The notes below the pieces were generated by a model. The model was not told the DNA's origin. It worked only from the letters and a program-made list of their open reading frames with translations, and did no database searches. A stretch of 64,000 nucleotides of DNA from Acinetobacter sp. 10FS3-1 (GTDB lineage: Bacteria; Pseudomonadota; Gammaproteobacteria; Pseudomonadales; Moraxellaceae): assembly GCF_013343215.1 (NCBI RefSeq), contig NZ_CP039143.1, positions 1,178,001 through 1,242,000 on the forward strand. The letters run 5' to 3'. The translations under genes were made by a program, and so were the position numbers. Below, piece after piece: positions 49,870-60,479 of this stretch (its first letter is position 1; the number at the start of each line of letters is the position of its first letter).

Positions 49870-50858
49870 CACCCTTTGAAGCAGATATGCGAGCCGGTAC
49901 AGCCGATGTCTATCATCATGAAATGCCGGGTGGTCAGTATACCAATCTGCGTGAACAGGCGCGTTCGCTGGGCATTGAAGAACGCTGGTCGGAAGTCTCG
50001 GATGCCTATGCACAAGTTAACTTGCTGTTTGGTGACATTATTAAAGTTACCCCAACTTCTAAAGTGGTCGGGGATATGGCTTTGTATATGGTGTCCAACA
50101 ATCTCAAGCCTGAAGACATTCATAATCCGGAGCTTGAGATTAATTTCCCTGAATCCGTAGTTTCACTGTTTAAAGGGGAACTAGGGACACCGGCATCCGG
50201 TTTTCCGCAAGCATTACAGCATAAGGTCTTAAAAGGTACAGCGCCTTTAAGTGATCGTCCGGGTGCTGTTATGCCCTCTGTTCAGCTGGAGAGTGAAAAA
50301 GTCAGGCTTGAAAATCTCTTTGGTCAGGTGATCACCGAACAGGAACTGGCATCCTATCTCATGTATCCGAAAGTCTTTAGCGACTTTATGCAGCACAAAC
50401 AGAAATATGGGACGACTTCAAGCATTCCCTCTTCAGCCTTCTTTTATGGCTTGAAAGAGCAGACTCCGGTTGAAATAGAAATTGAACATGGTAAAACACT
50501 TGAAATTAAACTGTTGGGACGGTCGGAAGCGAAAGAGGGAATCATTGATCTGTTTGTGGAGCTGAACGGACAATTGCGTCTGATTCAGGTGAGACAGGCG
50601 AATCAGAAAGAAACCAGCGCTCATCCACAAGCAGACCAGTTGAACCCGAAACATATCGGTGCTTCGATGTCGGGGATGATCAGTACGGTTCCTGTAAAGT
50701 CCGGTCAGTCTGTGAAAAAAGGCGATACATTATTTACCATTGAAGCTATGAAAATGGAGCTTGCGATTAAGGCTGAACAAGATTGTCAGATTGAGCAAGT
50801 TTTAATGAACCCTGGTAAACAGGTGAGAAATATGGATTTAGTCCTGGTGGTCCATTAA
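49870..50858 (+). pseudogene. Pyruvate carboxylase, C-terminal third only, truncated by the IS
   Basis: About 330 residues matching the end of pyruvate carboxylase: PGGQYTNLREQARSLG, LFGDIIKVTPTSKVVGDMA, FPESVVSLFKGELGTPASGFP, VFSDF, FELNGQ-like VELNGQLRLIQV and finally the biotinyl domain with EAMKMEL (biotin Lys near residue 299 of the open frame). The biotin carboxylase domain and most of the carboxyltransferase domain, more than 800 residues, are absent, so it cannot carboxylate pyruvate. The open frame begins at a GTG within the IS end. It is the 3' flank of the IS-mediated deletion. Confidence 0.87.
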
Positions 50859-51002
50859 AAAGCCAAAAGTATAGGGGAATCAGCTATCCCCCTATACTCC
50901 CTCTCTTTCATACATCGTTTTGCCCAAGTTCACATGATCAACTTTATAGTTTGGTTGAAGCTCAAACCAGATTTATCATTCTATTAGGTGAATATTAACC
51001 CA

Positions 51003-51033
51003 AAAAAGAGCCGCCTATAGGCAGCTCTTTTAA
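51003..51033. terminator. Hairpin between the carboxylase remnant and the lipase-like lipoprotein
   Basis: AAAGAGC-C-GCC and GGC-A-GCTCTTT pair with one mismatch around TATA, with A- and T-runs on the outer sides, so it can end convergent transcripts. Confidence 0.8.
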
Positions 51034-51042
51034 TTCAACCGA

Positions 51043-53052
51043 TCATTGATCAGGATGGTACAGACCTAAATCGACCAGATGTAATCTGAGCAGTCGGCGT
51101 AGCTCAAGCACTGCTTCCGGAGTCTCCTGAATCGAATGGCCGCCCTTGATCGTTTTACTGGAAGCCGCCCCTTCAAGATAGGCACTTTGATAAGACACAA
51201 TACCATCAGACATGTGATTCACATCCTCACTGTCCGTTGTATTACCGATGATGGAGTGAAATTTAAAACCCGGAGGAGGTTGAATGCCTTTGGTCAGAGT
51301 CATAAATCTTGAATTTTCACTCAAATCGCTAGGCCCATTCTGAATCAGCTCATGGCCCATTTCATGGACAAAATCACTTAAACCAACTTCACCTTGGACT
51401 GTATCAGCAAAAGCCCCTAGAAAAGCACTTGGAATCCGGATAATCTTACGGGCCAGCTTGGTATGCCAACGGTCTGCATATTCGGTTCCTTCATGCGGGG
51501 TCGCCAAGAAAATGGCACGACTGAAATTTGGAATAGGCCGCATTTCTAAACGTGCTTTAAATAGAGGATTATTGCGGAACTTGATCAGCTGAGTGTTTTT
51601 CACAGTGTTAAATGTAGACTGACTGATATCTGCCTGGCTGACCAATAAGCGGGAAATAACACCGCCCATACTATGTCCGACCAGCACCGCTTCCTTCTTG
51701 GCGGGTGCATGATTGTTGAGACGGGAAAAACTTTGCTGGAGCAGGGCATAAATCTGATAACGGCTTTCCAGAATTGGCATATTTGTGGAGTAAAACACCT
51801 GCCAGACCTGAAAATTTTCTCTTAAAACCGGATCACCCATAATGTCGTTAGTCAGACGAATCCAGGCTTCCGGACTGCTGGCCAAGCCATGAATTAAGAC
51901 CAGGACTTTCTTGTTGGGATTATAAGGCTCCAGCATATACAGATGCGGCATCATCAGATTGTCATCACGATCAATCAGCGTCAGATAGGCCATACGCCCG
52001 AGATTGTTTTCCGCCAGCCAGAGACCATAAGGAGCAGAAAAATTTGCAGCTAAGGCATATTCTTTGTTTGCGACCTTAATTTTTTCATATTTATAAGGAT
52101 CATAAAGATTCAAGTTAAAATGAGAGCTATTTAAAATCTGCTCAACAGAGTGGGCGAATTGCGGAATAGCAGTAATGGTTGTCGCCAGATAGCGTGCCGA
52201 ATGAATGTTCGGGTTAAAACCATTGCGGTATTGATGTTTTAGCGGATCAGCCAGATACTTTTTGTCTTCTTGCGAGGTTTTTTCTTCCGGCAAGACTGCG
52301 AGAAATTCGGAACCAAAACCATCACGGCGGGTAATCGAACGTAAGCCGGAAAAGTTCATGTTATAGGTGGACATCAACTTTTCAATCGACTGATTTTTCA
52401 GCTGTGGGAAATTGTCCAGATTAAGGGTATAGATACTCTTGCCCACTTGCAGGCGCTGGCCGGCTTCTTTACTTTCATGCCGCTCGGCATAAATATGAAT
52501 CAGATGTGCGATTGCGAGGTTATAAAAATCCCGGATCTGGACCTGCCGGTTATCAAAAATCCGTTCCTGTGGTGCACGCTCGGTCTGAAATAGGTAGGCA
52601 TAGCTGTAGCGAATGCTTTTATCCAGCATCAACAATTGCTGTTCCTGACATTGTTGCTGGTTCTGCTTATGGAGTTGCTGTTTTTCTTCAGAACGGGTTT
52701 TCGCCAGGGCGCTGGTGGTACATTCTGCCGATTTGCCAAGTTGCAAAGATTTAGCCAGATACAATTCACTCGAAGTAGAAAGTAATTGCTCATCCAGAAT
52801 CTGCGGGATTTTTTTCAGCTCTGCCACACATTCATCAGGTTGATCCATACAGACTTGTGCCTCTCGTCCGGTCATGGACAAAACATTCAGACTGGCTTCA
52901 CTGAGTTTATCTCGGGTCAGAATGCTGTCACGCTCATTGCTAATCGAGACATTAATTGCCTGCTCCTTAACACTGACGACCTGACAGCCACTGAGTAGGC
53001 TACTCATGACCAGGGTGCACAGCAGAAGCTTTTTAGTTATTTTTTTATGCAT
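51043..53052 (-). CDS. Large lipoprotein with alpha/beta hydrolase (lipase-like) domain
   Basis: About 669 residues from ATG 53052 (MHKKITKKLLLC). The lipobox LLSGC anchors it to a membrane. The N-terminal half is helical and charged with a Gln-rich stretch (KQQLHKQNQQQCQEQQ). The C-terminal half is a lipase-like fold: IHGLASSPEAWIRL (oxyanion), the nucleophile elbow GHSMGG, LATPHEGTEYADRW, and a late His in KGGHSIQETPEA. It is probably a surface or periplasmic lipase/esterase. No chaperone or other lipase gene adjoins. Start could also be 53073. Confidence 0.8.
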   Translation of the reverse strand: MHKKITKKLLLCTLVMSSLLSGCQVVSVKEQAINVSISNERDSILTRDKLSEASLNVLSMTGREAQVCMDQPDECVAELKKIPQILDEQLLSTSSELYLAKSLQLGKSAECTTSALAKTRSEEKQQLHKQNQQQCQEQQLLMLDKSIRYSYAYLFQTERAPQERIFDNRQVQIRDFYNLAIAHLIHIYAERHESKEAGQRLQVGKSIYTLNLDNFPQLKNQSIEKLMSTYNMNFSGLRSITRRDGFGSEFLAVLPEEKTSQEDKKYLADPLKHQYRNGFNPNIHSARYLATTITAIPQFAHSVEQILNSSHFNLNLYDPYKYEKIKVANKEYALAANFSAPYGLWLAENNLGRMAYLTLIDRDDNLMMPHLYMLEPYNPNKKVLVLIHGLASSPEAWIRLTNDIMGDPVLRENFQVWQVFYSTNMPILESRYQIYALLQQSFSRLNNHAPAKKEAVLVGHSMGGVISRLLVSQADISQSTFNTVKNTQLIKFRNNPLFKARLEMRPIPNFSRAIFLATPHEGTEYADRWHTKLARKIIRIPSAFLGAFADTVQGEVGLSDFVHEMGHELIQNGPSDLSENSRFMTLTKGIQPPPGFKFHSIIGNTTDSEDVNHMSDGIVSYQSAYLEGAASSKTIKGGHSIQETPEAVLELRRLLRLHLVDLGLYHPDQ

Positions 53053-53114
53053 ACCGTTTGCAGACTCATTCAAATTCTTGAAACCATAATATTCTGTATT
53101 CTACTGATTTTTCC

Positions 53115-53148
53115 ATAAAAATAGACTGCCGTAGCAGTCTATTTTTAT
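53115..53148 (-). terminator. Terminator of the TPR lipoprotein gene
   Basis: ATAAAAATAGACTGC-CGTA-GCAGTCTATTTTTAT, a 15-bp perfect stem, 25 bases after the lipoprotein stop on the minus strand. Confidence 0.9.
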
Positions 53149-53172
53149 GAGAGGTTTAAAAGAACAAGCCAA

Positions 53173-54105
53173 TCATTGCGTCTTGGCAGCTGGTGCAGGC
53201 GTTGCAGTTTGCATCACTTGCCAAACGTTCCAGCGGCCGTTTTTCTCCACCTCCATGATCAGGCGGTCTGCAACTTCAGCTTCTTGCGGATATTTGATTT
53301 TGTAATTTTTCAACGTTTGGATCGCGTTTTTCTTCTGCTCCAGAGCAATATAATTATTTGCTGCCGACAGATAGGCTTCCTGCACACCAGCCTTCATGGC
53401 CTTGTCCAGATATGGAATTGCTTCACGGTGACCACCCCCTTCAGACAAGCCAAAGCCAAACCAGAAATTCACTTCAGGATCATCCTGATTGAGGCGAAGA
53501 ATACGCTGTGCATAGGTCAGCGATTTCGTGGTATAGACAGAACCCAGATCCAGGTTACGCGCCATCACACTGGCTTTAAAGGCACGCATCAATACATCGA
53601 AAGAGGCATTTTCACGTGCGGCGAGCGTATCCAGGTGTTGGGAAACTTCGCGTAATTTTGCTTCAAAACCACGACGTTCCTGACGGTCCGTAAAGCGAGG
53701 CGGATAATGGCGAGCCTTGCCTTCGACCATTTGCAGAAAATCATCCACCTCTGTAATGTCGATCTCATTGTCTTGTGCAAGAGTGGCATAATGCAGGGAA
53801 GAGGCCTTGCTGTCGACTAATGGAATGATCAGCTTATTGACATCTAACGTGATCTTTTTAGAGGGATCATTCGGGTCGCTCACAACCATTTTGGTCACAG
53901 GTTGGGCTGCAGCTTTTTGCAGATGGACTTCAAATGGAGGTGGCTCGTTATAGTTGAAAGGATTTAAAGCATAAAATGGTGGTGTAAGTGCTGGTTCTAC
54001 AAATACAATTGCATCTGTCGCTTTCTGTGCTGGTTTCTGTGACATGGTTGAACATGCAGTTAAAGTCAGGGTTAAGCAAGCAAGCGCCAAGGGCTTAAGA
54101 GTCAT
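53173..54105 (-). CDS. TPR-containing lipoprotein
   Basis: 310 residues. The lipobox LTAC puts the lipidated Cys near 18. A proline-rich linker (PALTPPFYALNPFNYNEPPP) is followed by a helical domain with TPR-like units (YAQRILRLNQDDPEVNFWFGFGLSEGG; HREAIPYLDKAMKAGVQEAYL; ALEQKKNAIQTLKNYKIKYPQE). TPR lipoproteins act as scaffolds in envelope assembly. No specific partner is suggested. It is separate from cysE by about 119 bases and has its own terminator. Confidence 0.75.
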   Translation of the reverse strand: MTLKPLALACLTLTLTACSTMSQKPAQKATDAIVFVEPALTPPFYALNPFNYNEPPPFEVHLQKAAAQPVTKMVVSDPNDPSKKITLDVNKLIIPLVDSKASSLHYATLAQDNEIDITEVDDFLQMVEGKARHYPPRFTDRQERRGFEAKLREVSQHLDTLAARENASFDVLMRAFKASVMARNLDLGSVYTTKSLTYAQRILRLNQDDPEVNFWFGFGLSEGGGHREAIPYLDKAMKAGVQEAYLSAANNYIALEQKKNAIQTLKNYKIKYPQEAEVADRLIMEVEKNGRWNVWQVMQTATPAPAAKTQ

Positions 54106-54224
54106 AATATCCGTCCATTTGTGTTATTTTTTAAAATAGCTGGTTTAAAAATCACATGATCGCCAGTCTATGAAAACTGTTAGAATCATGCAAGTCATTG
54201 CATGTTACAAAGTTAAGCGTATGG

Positions 54225-55031
54225 TCAGGCTTTGGACTGACTGCTTTGTGCTTCACATTCCCGTCGTGCTTCTTCCAGAATTGCAAGCTCTTCCTTGCTC
54301 AAAGGTGATTCATCAAGTGGCTTTTTAAATGATGGATCAAGCAGAGACAGGCGGTTGCATAAGTTATTCATGCGTTTTTCATTTTGCTGAATTCGATCCA
54401 GCAGTACACGCATTCCTTCCAGAATCGGATCAGACTGCTCTTCAGTGGCTGCATAAGGCAGAAAGCCAATACTCTCTGCATAGTCACGTCGGCGACTTTC
54501 GCTATCATTTTTTGGTTTGTCTTTGGTAATGAAACGTGCCGGGTTACCGACTGCCGTGGTATTGGCTGGTACCGGCTTGGTCACTACGGCATTAGAACCG
54601 ACCTTGGCATTTTTACCGACAGTGAAAGGGCCCAGAATTTTTGCTCCGGCCCCCACCACCACACCATCTTCCAGGGTAGGGTGACGTTTTCCTTTATTCC
54701 AGGTCGTACCCCCCAGTGTTACCCCATGATAAAGCGTGACATCATCACCAATTTCTGCAGTTTCCCCAATGACCACGCCCATGCCATGATCAATAAAAAA
54801 GCGGCGGCCAATTTTTGCCCCCGGATGAATTTCAATTCCGGTGACAAAGCGGCTAAATGAAGACAGGGCACGCGCCGTTCCTTTACAGTCTTTGTTCCAC
54901 AGTTCATGTGCCATGCGATGCATGATCAGGGCATGAATACCAGGGTAGGTGGTTAAGACTTCGAGTGTATTGCGTGCTGCAGGATCGCGCGCAAAGACAG
55001 CTTTTATATCTTCTTTGAGCTGTTTTAGCAT
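54225..55031 (-). CDS. cysE: Serine O-acetyltransferase
   Basis: 268 residues. CysE makes O-acetylserine for cysteine synthesis. After an N-terminal helical domain ([26 protein letters not shown]), the left-handed beta-helix hexapeptide region has [44 protein letters not shown], containing the catalytic Asp/His pair (DHGMG and LYHGV), and ends VGNPARF. It overlaps the trmJ stop by one base, so they are translationally coupled. This is the longer CysE type with a C-terminal helical tail. Confidence 0.93.
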   Translation of the reverse strand: MLKQLKEDIKAVFARDPAARNTLEVLTTYPGIHALIMHRMAHELWNKDCKGTARALSSFSRFVTGIEIHPGAKIGRRFFIDHGMGVVIGETAEIGDDVTLYHGVTLGGTTWNKGKRHPTLEDGVVVGAGAKILGPFTVGKNAKVGSNAVVTKPVPANTTAVGNPARFITKDKPKNDSESRRRDYAESIGFLPYAATEEQSDPILEGMRVLLDRIQQNEKRMNNLCNRLSLLDPSFKKPLDESPLSKEELAILEEARRECEAQSSQSKA

Positions 55032-55879
55032 TAGTTTTGATCCTCATTCTGTTGTAATGTCTTTGAAGATTTTTTCCAAGTCCCGTTATTTAGAGCCTGA
55101 ACACGACTAAAAATACCACGAAGTAAATGATATTCCATACGATCTAATTGTATACGTCCAAAAAGGCGACGCAAGCGTAAAGGCAATAATCTCGGATTTT
55201 TTGGATCCATAAATTCAATTTCTGCCAACATTTTTTCCAAATGCGGATAGAACTGCTCCATGTGCTGATGTGTCACCAGCGGCTCGTCCCATTGCATTTC
55301 AATACCATCAATCACTTGCATGGTGGCTTTAGGATCTTGTGGATGTTCAACCTGTTCCATGGCTGCCATACGAAGTTCATAGCAAATAATTTGAATCGCC
55401 TGAGCGACGTTCAAAACACCATAATCCTTATTCACAGGAATGGTTAAGTGATAATTGGCCATCGCCAATTCTTCATTGGTCAGCCCCCGATCTTCACGAC
55501 CGAAGATAATCGCAACCTCATTCTGCTCTTGTGTAACCGCAGTGAGGGCTTTGCTTGCAGCGGGCCGGACATCCAGTAAGGGCCAGGGAATGGTGCGGCT
55601 GCGTGCGCTGGTACCGAATACAATCTGGCAGTCTTTAATGGCATCTTCAAGGGTTTCTACAATCTCGATCTGCTCGATCAGGTCAGTTGCACCCGCAGCC
55701 AGCGCGGCAATATCCGGATGCGGATAGGTTTTCGGTGCCACCAGAACCAGCTTGGACAGGCCCATGGTTTTCATGGCGCGTAAGGCACTGCCAATGTTGG
55801 CAGGTAAGGTGGTATTGACCATGACAATACGCACATGGGAGAGATGTGCTGAAACGGTAGCATTGTCAATTTGACTCAT
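55031..55879 (-). CDS. trmJ: tRNA (cytidine/uridine-2'-O-)-methyltransferase TrmJ
   Basis: 282 residues of the SPOUT family. [34 protein letters not shown] is the N-terminal knot, and [18 protein letters not shown] and [23 protein letters not shown] are motifs 2 and 3 of the trefoil knot. TrmJ methylates position 32 of several tRNAs. It is the middle gene of dnaE-trmJ-cysE on the minus strand and begins 33 bases after dnaE. Confidence 0.92.
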   Translation of the reverse strand: MSQIDNATVSAHLSHVRIVMVNTTLPANIGSALRAMKTMGLSKLVLVAPKTYPHPDIAALAAGATDLIEQIEIVETLEDAIKDCQIVFGTSARSRTIPWPLLDVRPAASKALTAVTQEQNEVAIIFGREDRGLTNEELAMANYHLTIPVNKDYGVLNVAQAIQIICYELRMAAMEQVEHPQDPKATMQVIDGIEMQWDEPLVTHQHMEQFYPHLEKMLAEIEFMDPKNPRLLPLRLRRLFGRIQLDRMEYHLLRGIFSRVQALNNGTWKKSSKTLQQNEDQN

Positions 55880-55912
55880 GAACTTTCCAATTGTGAATGT
55901 TTTTAAATGAAA

Positions 55913-58900
55913 TTACGAATATTGGGCCTGATTTTCCGCCTGATACAGGTCCATAGCATCCTCGATGCTCATATCGGCAGGTGGTGGCGGCACTTCGACA
56001 GGCTTGGCTTCTTCATAAGAGACGGCTCTGGCCGCTTTGGACTTAACTTGATATTCAATATGAATGGCCGATTTACCAAAGTAATCACGCAGCTTTATGA
56101 GCAGTTCATCCAGCGGCGCAACTTTCCAGTTGAGGCCCAAATGCAGTTCAGTACTGGCATAGTCATAATCCAGATATAAAATCACCGGAATATGCGTGCT
56201 CATATCTACATCCGTATAAAGCTGTAAGATCTGCTGTAAGTCACGTGCCAGTGTTTTGCTCTGGTGCTCGGCAGTCAGGGTGATTTTAATACTGTTAGCA
56301 CGTTTTTGACGGATTTCATTTAAGCTAAAAGCCTTGGTCAAGCGGCCCAGTGGGCGGTCAAAACCTTCACGCTCATAAATTTCACCTTCAATGACTACCA
56401 CTTTGTCGACCTGGACAATCTCTTTAAAGCGCTGGAAACGTTCATGGTTGGTAGAAATTTCAATACGTGACGTACCATCATCCAGCGTAACCATCATCCG
56501 GTTCGGGAAGTTCGCCACATCTACCACCAGCCCGGCAAACACCGTGGTTACGCCACGGCGTGTGGGGGTTAATTCATTAATTTGTGCAGGCACAAAGGCT
56601 TTCAGTTCATTGCGGTAGACATCAATCGGATGACCGGTCAGATACAGGCCGAGCGTGTCTTTTTCACCTTTAAGACGGACTTCATCTGACCAGGGTCTGA
56701 CCGGTTTAGATGGCTTGCGCTGAACTTCTTCAACTTCACCAAACAGGTCCATAATGCCGGTTTCACGGTTTGAACGTGCCTGTTCTGCCGCCTGAACGGC
56801 CTGAGGCAGTTGGACCATCAAATCTGCACGTTCAATTCCCAGACAGTCCAGTGCGCCCGCACGGATCAAGGCTTCCAGAGTACGCTTATTGATTTTCTTC
56901 AAGTCGATCCGGTGACAGAAATCAAACAGGTCTTTATAAGGGCCTTGCTCGTTACGTGAGTTGATCACCGATTGCATTGCCGCTTCGCCCACGCCTTTAA
57001 TCGCACCTAGACCATACACAATAGTTTTTTCATCAATGGCGTGGAACTGGTAAATCGACATATTGACTGAAGGTGGTAACACTTCCAGATTGTTTTTACG
57101 GCAGTCGTCAATCAGGAAGACCACGTTATCGGTGTTCTGCATTTCCGAGGACATGACTGCTGCCAGAAACTCAGCCGGATAATGGGCTTTTAACCAGGCA
57201 GTCTGATAGGCCACCAAAGCATAGGCAGCCGCATGTGATTTGTTAAAACCATAGCCGGCAAACTTTTCCATATAGTCAAAGATATGGTTGGCGGTGGCTT
57301 CATCAATATCTTTTTTTGCAGCGCCTTCAATGAAGATTTTACGCTGTTTGACCATTTCTTCAGGCTTTTTCTTACCCATGGCCCGGCGCAGCAAGTCCGC
57401 ACCGCCCAAGGTATAACCGGCACAGTACTGCGCAGCCTGCATCACCTGTTCCTGATACACCATAATTCCGTAGGTCGGTTCCAAGACACCTTCCAACAGG
57501 GGATGCAGATATTCAAAATCGCCACCATGCATCCGGTGAATAAAGTCAGGAATCAGGTCCATCGGACCGGGACGGTATAAAGATACAAAGGCAATAATTT
57601 CTTCGAACTTACTAGGACGCGCCTCTTTCAGCATCTTTTTCATGCCCACAGATTCAAACTGGAAGACGGCGGTGGTGTTGGCATTAGCAAATACGAGGTA
57701 GGCGTCTTTGTCATCTAGCGGGATATAGGCAATATCCAGCGGTTTTTCACTCTGAATGCGTTTATTGATGTTCTTGACCGCATCTTCAATCACGGTCAGG
57801 TTACGCAAGCCTAAGAAGTCAAACTTCACCAGACCGGCAGACTCAACATCGTCCTTATCGAACTGTGCCACGCGTCCGGTACCATCAGCATCACACATGA
57901 CCGCAGAGAAATCGGTAATCTTGGTCGGTGAAATGACCACACCACCAGCGTGTTTACCGGTATTTCGGGTAATGCCTTCAAGTTTGAGAGCCATTTCCCA
58001 GATCTCAGAAGCATCATCATAGTCGGGATTCGAGGGATTGGTCACCACATCCTTGAGTTGCGGTTCGGCTTCCAGCGACTCTTCCAATGTTAGACCCAAC
58101 GGTTTGGTTGGAATCAGTTTAGAGATCCGATCTGCCAGACCATAAGATTTGCCTAGTACCCGTGCGACGTCACGAATTGCCCCTTTGGCAGCCATGGTAC
58201 CGAAGGTTGCAATCTGGGACACCGCGTCACGGCCATAAGTGCGTGCAACATAGTCAATCACCCGGTCACGACCAGTAATACAGAAGTCTACGTCAAAATC
58301 GGGCATTGACACACGTTCCGGATTCAGGAAGCGTTCAAACAGCAGTTCATAGCGTAACGGATCCAGGTCGGTAATTTTTAAACTATAGGCCACCAGTGAA
58401 CCCGCACCTGAACCACGACCCGGGCCTACCGGTACGCCGTTGCTCTTGGACCATTGAATAAAGTCCATGACGATCAGGAAGTAGCCAGGGAAACCCATCG
58501 AGTTAATGATGTTGATTTCATATTCAATCCGCTCATCATAAGGCTTACGGATTTCTGCCCAGTGCTCGTCACGCTCTGCAGGCGGATAAAGGAAGTCCAG
58601 ACGCTCTTCGAGACCTTCTTTAGATAAATGCGCAAAGTAAGTATCAATGGTATGACCTTCAGGGATCGGATAATCCGGCAGAAAGTATTTACCCAGTTGC
58701 AAGGTTACATTACAGCGCTTGGCAATATGGTAGGTGTTTTCAATTGCTGCAGGAATATCCGAGAAAAGCTCGGTCATTTCCTCGGCAGATTTAAAGTACT
58801 GTTCAGGTGAATAAGTTTTGGGACGGCGGTTATCGCCCAGAACATAGCCATCTGCAATACATACACGCGCTTCATGTGCTTCAAAGTCATTGCGGGTCAT

Positions 58901-59485
58901 AAAATGCACATCATTATGTGCCACGACCCCAATATTGTACTTTTTGGCCAGCTTAACCGCCTCAAGAATGAAGTTATCTTCATCTGGACGATTGGTACGG
59001 CTAAGTGCTAAATAGACACGATTCCCAAATTTTTCAATCCATTCTTCTAATAGTGGTTCAGCTTTTTGTGGATTGGAAGTAATAAGCATTTTTCCAACAT
59101 CGGACTGTATGCCAAGCAGGGCAATCATGTCGTCGGACTGCTCCAGAATCCATTCTTTTTGTATGCAAGGAACGTCCAGTTGCTGTCCGCGAATAAAGCC
59201 TTCGGAGACCAGCTCAGTCAGGTTACGCCAACCTTTATTGGTCATGGCCAGTAAGGTCATACGATGTTCGGCATCATTCAGGCGAATTTCTGAACCTAAA
59301 ATCGGTTTAATGCCTTTGCCTAGGCATTTTCCATAAAATTTTACTGCGGCATGCAGGTTGGACAAGTCGGTGAGAGCAAGGGCAGGCATTTGCTCTTTCT
59401 CAGCAGCTTTGACTAAATCAGGTATACGTACGATGGATTCAGTAATCGAAAATTCTGTATGAATACCAAGATGAACAAAGTGCAT
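55913..59485 (-). CDS. dnaE: DNA polymerase III alpha subunit
   Basis: 1190 residues of the replicative C-family polymerase. The PHP domain begins FVHLGIHTEFSITESIVRIPDLV with the ALTDLSNLHAAVKFYG motif. The catalytic aspartates lie in MPDFDVDFCITGRDRVIDYV. PxDLIPDFIHR, GPMDLIP and the RxMGKKKPEEM thumb/fingers elements are standard. The C-terminal part has an OB fold (TVFAGLVVDVANFPNRMMVTLDDG) and a tau-binding end. Length matches E. coli DnaE (1160) with a slightly longer tail. It is the head of a dnaE-trmJ-cysE run. Confidence 0.97.
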   Translation of the reverse strand: MHFVHLGIHTEFSITESIVRIPDLVKAAEKEQMPALALTDLSNLHAAVKFYGKCLGKGIKPILGSEIRLNDAEHRMTLLAMTNKGWRNLTELVSEGFIRGQQLDVPCIQKEWILEQSDDMIALLGIQSDVGKMLITSNPQKAEPLLEEWIEKFGNRVYLALSRTNRPDEDNFILEAVKLAKKYNIGVVAHNDVHFMTRNDFEAHEARVCIADGYVLGDNRRPKTYSPEQYFKSAEEMTELFSDIPAAIENTYHIAKRCNVTLQLGKYFLPDYPIPEGHTIDTYFAHLSKEGLEERLDFLYPPAERDEHWAEIRKPYDERIEYEINIINSMGFPGYFLIVMDFIQWSKSNGVPVGPGRGSGAGSLVAYSLKITDLDPLRYELLFERFLNPERVSMPDFDVDFCITGRDRVIDYVARTYGRDAVSQIATFGTMAAKGAIRDVARVLGKSYGLADRISKLIPTKPLGLTLEESLEAEPQLKDVVTNPSNPDYDDASEIWEMALKLEGITRNTGKHAGGVVISPTKITDFSAVMCDADGTGRVAQFDKDDVESAGLVKFDFLGLRNLTVIEDAVKNINKRIQSEKPLDIAYIPLDDKDAYLVFANANTTAVFQFESVGMKKMLKEARPSKFEEIIAFVSLYRPGPMDLIPDFIHRMHGGDFEYLHPLLEGVLEPTYGIMVYQEQVMQAAQYCAGYTLGGADLLRRAMGKKKPEEMVKQRKIFIEGAAKKDIDEATANHIFDYMEKFAGYGFNKSHAAAYALVAYQTAWLKAHYPAEFLAAVMSSEMQNTDNVVFLIDDCRKNNLEVLPPSVNMSIYQFHAIDEKTIVYGLGAIKGVGEAAMQSVINSRNEQGPYKDLFDFCHRIDLKKINKRTLEALIRAGALDCLGIERADLMVQLPQAVQAAEQARSNRETGIMDLFGEVEEVQRKPSKPVRPWSDEVRLKGEKDTLGLYLTGHPIDVYRNELKAFVPAQINELTPTRRGVTTVFAGLVVDVANFPNRMMVTLDDGTSRIEISTNHERFQRFKEIVQVDKVVVIEGEIYEREGFDRPLGRLTKAFSLNEIRQKRANSIKITLTAEHQSKTLARDLQQILQLYTDVDMSTHIPVILYLDYDYASTELHLGLNWKVAPLDELLIKLRDYFGKSAIHIEYQVKSKAARAVSYEEAKPVEVPPPPADMSIEDAMDLYQAENQAQYS

Positions 59486-59744
59486 AAATGAGTCCCTGCA
59501 AAAACCGCTCGATAGTTTAACATGGGATTTATTGTTGCAGTTTGAAATTGATGGGAAATGCTGAACTTTTAATTTAATTGAGCGGCTTATTTTTCTTTAG
59601 TCTTGAAAAACGAGCAGCACTGCTGGGTGCACTCATAAAAAACTTTTCTTAGTTTGCTGAAATATTGTTAGATTACCCGCCAACGAGCCATGATCCATAT
59701 ATGAACTGTTAACCGAGCTGAATATGTCCTGCATCGTTATAGAG

Positions 59745-59771
59745 GAAAAATAAAACCCTCCGAAGAGGGCT
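59745..59771 (-). terminator. Terminator of the met transporter operon
   Basis: CCCTC-CGAA-GAGGG with a TTCG-type tetraloop on the minus strand, followed by a T-rich tail, 13 bases beyond the metI stop codon. Confidence 0.8.
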
Positions 59772-59783
59772 GAACTATAATTT

Positions 59784-60479
59784 TTATCTTAACCGCGACA
59801 GCCAGTCACCGATACTTTGAACAATCTGGACCAGAATCAATAAGACAATCACTGTCATGATCACCACAGACGTGTCAAAACGCTGATAACCATAAGAAAT
59901 AGCTAAATCACCAATACCACCAGCACCAACGGCCCCGGCCATCGCTGTCGCACCAATCAGGCTAATGGTTGCAGTGGTCAGATTGAGAATCAGGGAGCTA
60001 CGGGCTTCGGGCAGGACAAATTTGAAAATAATCTGCATTGGAGTTGCACCCATCGCCTGTGCAGACTCAATAATGCCTGCATTTACTTCCAGCAACGAGG
60101 TTTCAATCAGGCGGCCAATATAAGGCCCGACATAAATGGTTAGCGGTACAATCGCCGCCCAAGTACCAATAGATGTTCCTACAATCCACTTGGTCAGCGG
60201 GATGACTGCAATCAGCAGAATAATAAACGGCAAGGAGCGAAGCGCATTCACAATTGGATTTAAACCGTGATAAATCACGCGATTTGGCAGAATGCCGTCC
60301 GGACGGGTTAGCAGTAAAATAATGGCTTGAACAAAGCCCCAGATACAGCCAAACAGCATGGCGAAAAATACCATGTGAAAGGTTTCCTGCAAGGCTGTGA
60401 CGAACTGGTCCATGGACAGGGAGCTTTTCCAGAAAGGTGCAGTCAGCGTCGTCAACCACTGTACAATGAAATCTCTCAT
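59784..60479 (-). CDS. metI: Methionine ABC transporter permease
   Basis: 231 residues with five membrane segments and the EAA loop ESAQAMGATPMQIIFKFVLPEARSS, which contacts the ATPase. RSLPFIILLIAVIPLTKWIVGTSIGTWAAIVPL is the MetI family landmark. MetI forms the channel of the MetNIQ importer for D/L-methionine. Its ATG overlaps the metN stop by four bases. Confidence 0.94.
   Translation of the reverse strand: MRDFIVQWLTTLTAPFWKSSLSMDQFVTALQETFHMVFFAMLFGCIWGFVQAIILLLTRPDGILPNRVIYHGLNPIVNALRSLPFIILLIAVIPLTKWIVGTSIGTWAAIVPLTIYVGPYIGRLIETSLLEVNAGIIESAQAMGATPMQIIFKFVLPEARSSLILNLTTATISLIGATAMAGAVGAGGIGDLAISYGYQRFDTSVVIMTVIVLLILVQIVQSIGDWLSRLR

Noticed and set aside
49857..50858. The frame as an intact biotin carboxylase-type gene
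   Set aside because: It begins in the IS end and matches only the C-terminal third of pyruvate carboxylase.
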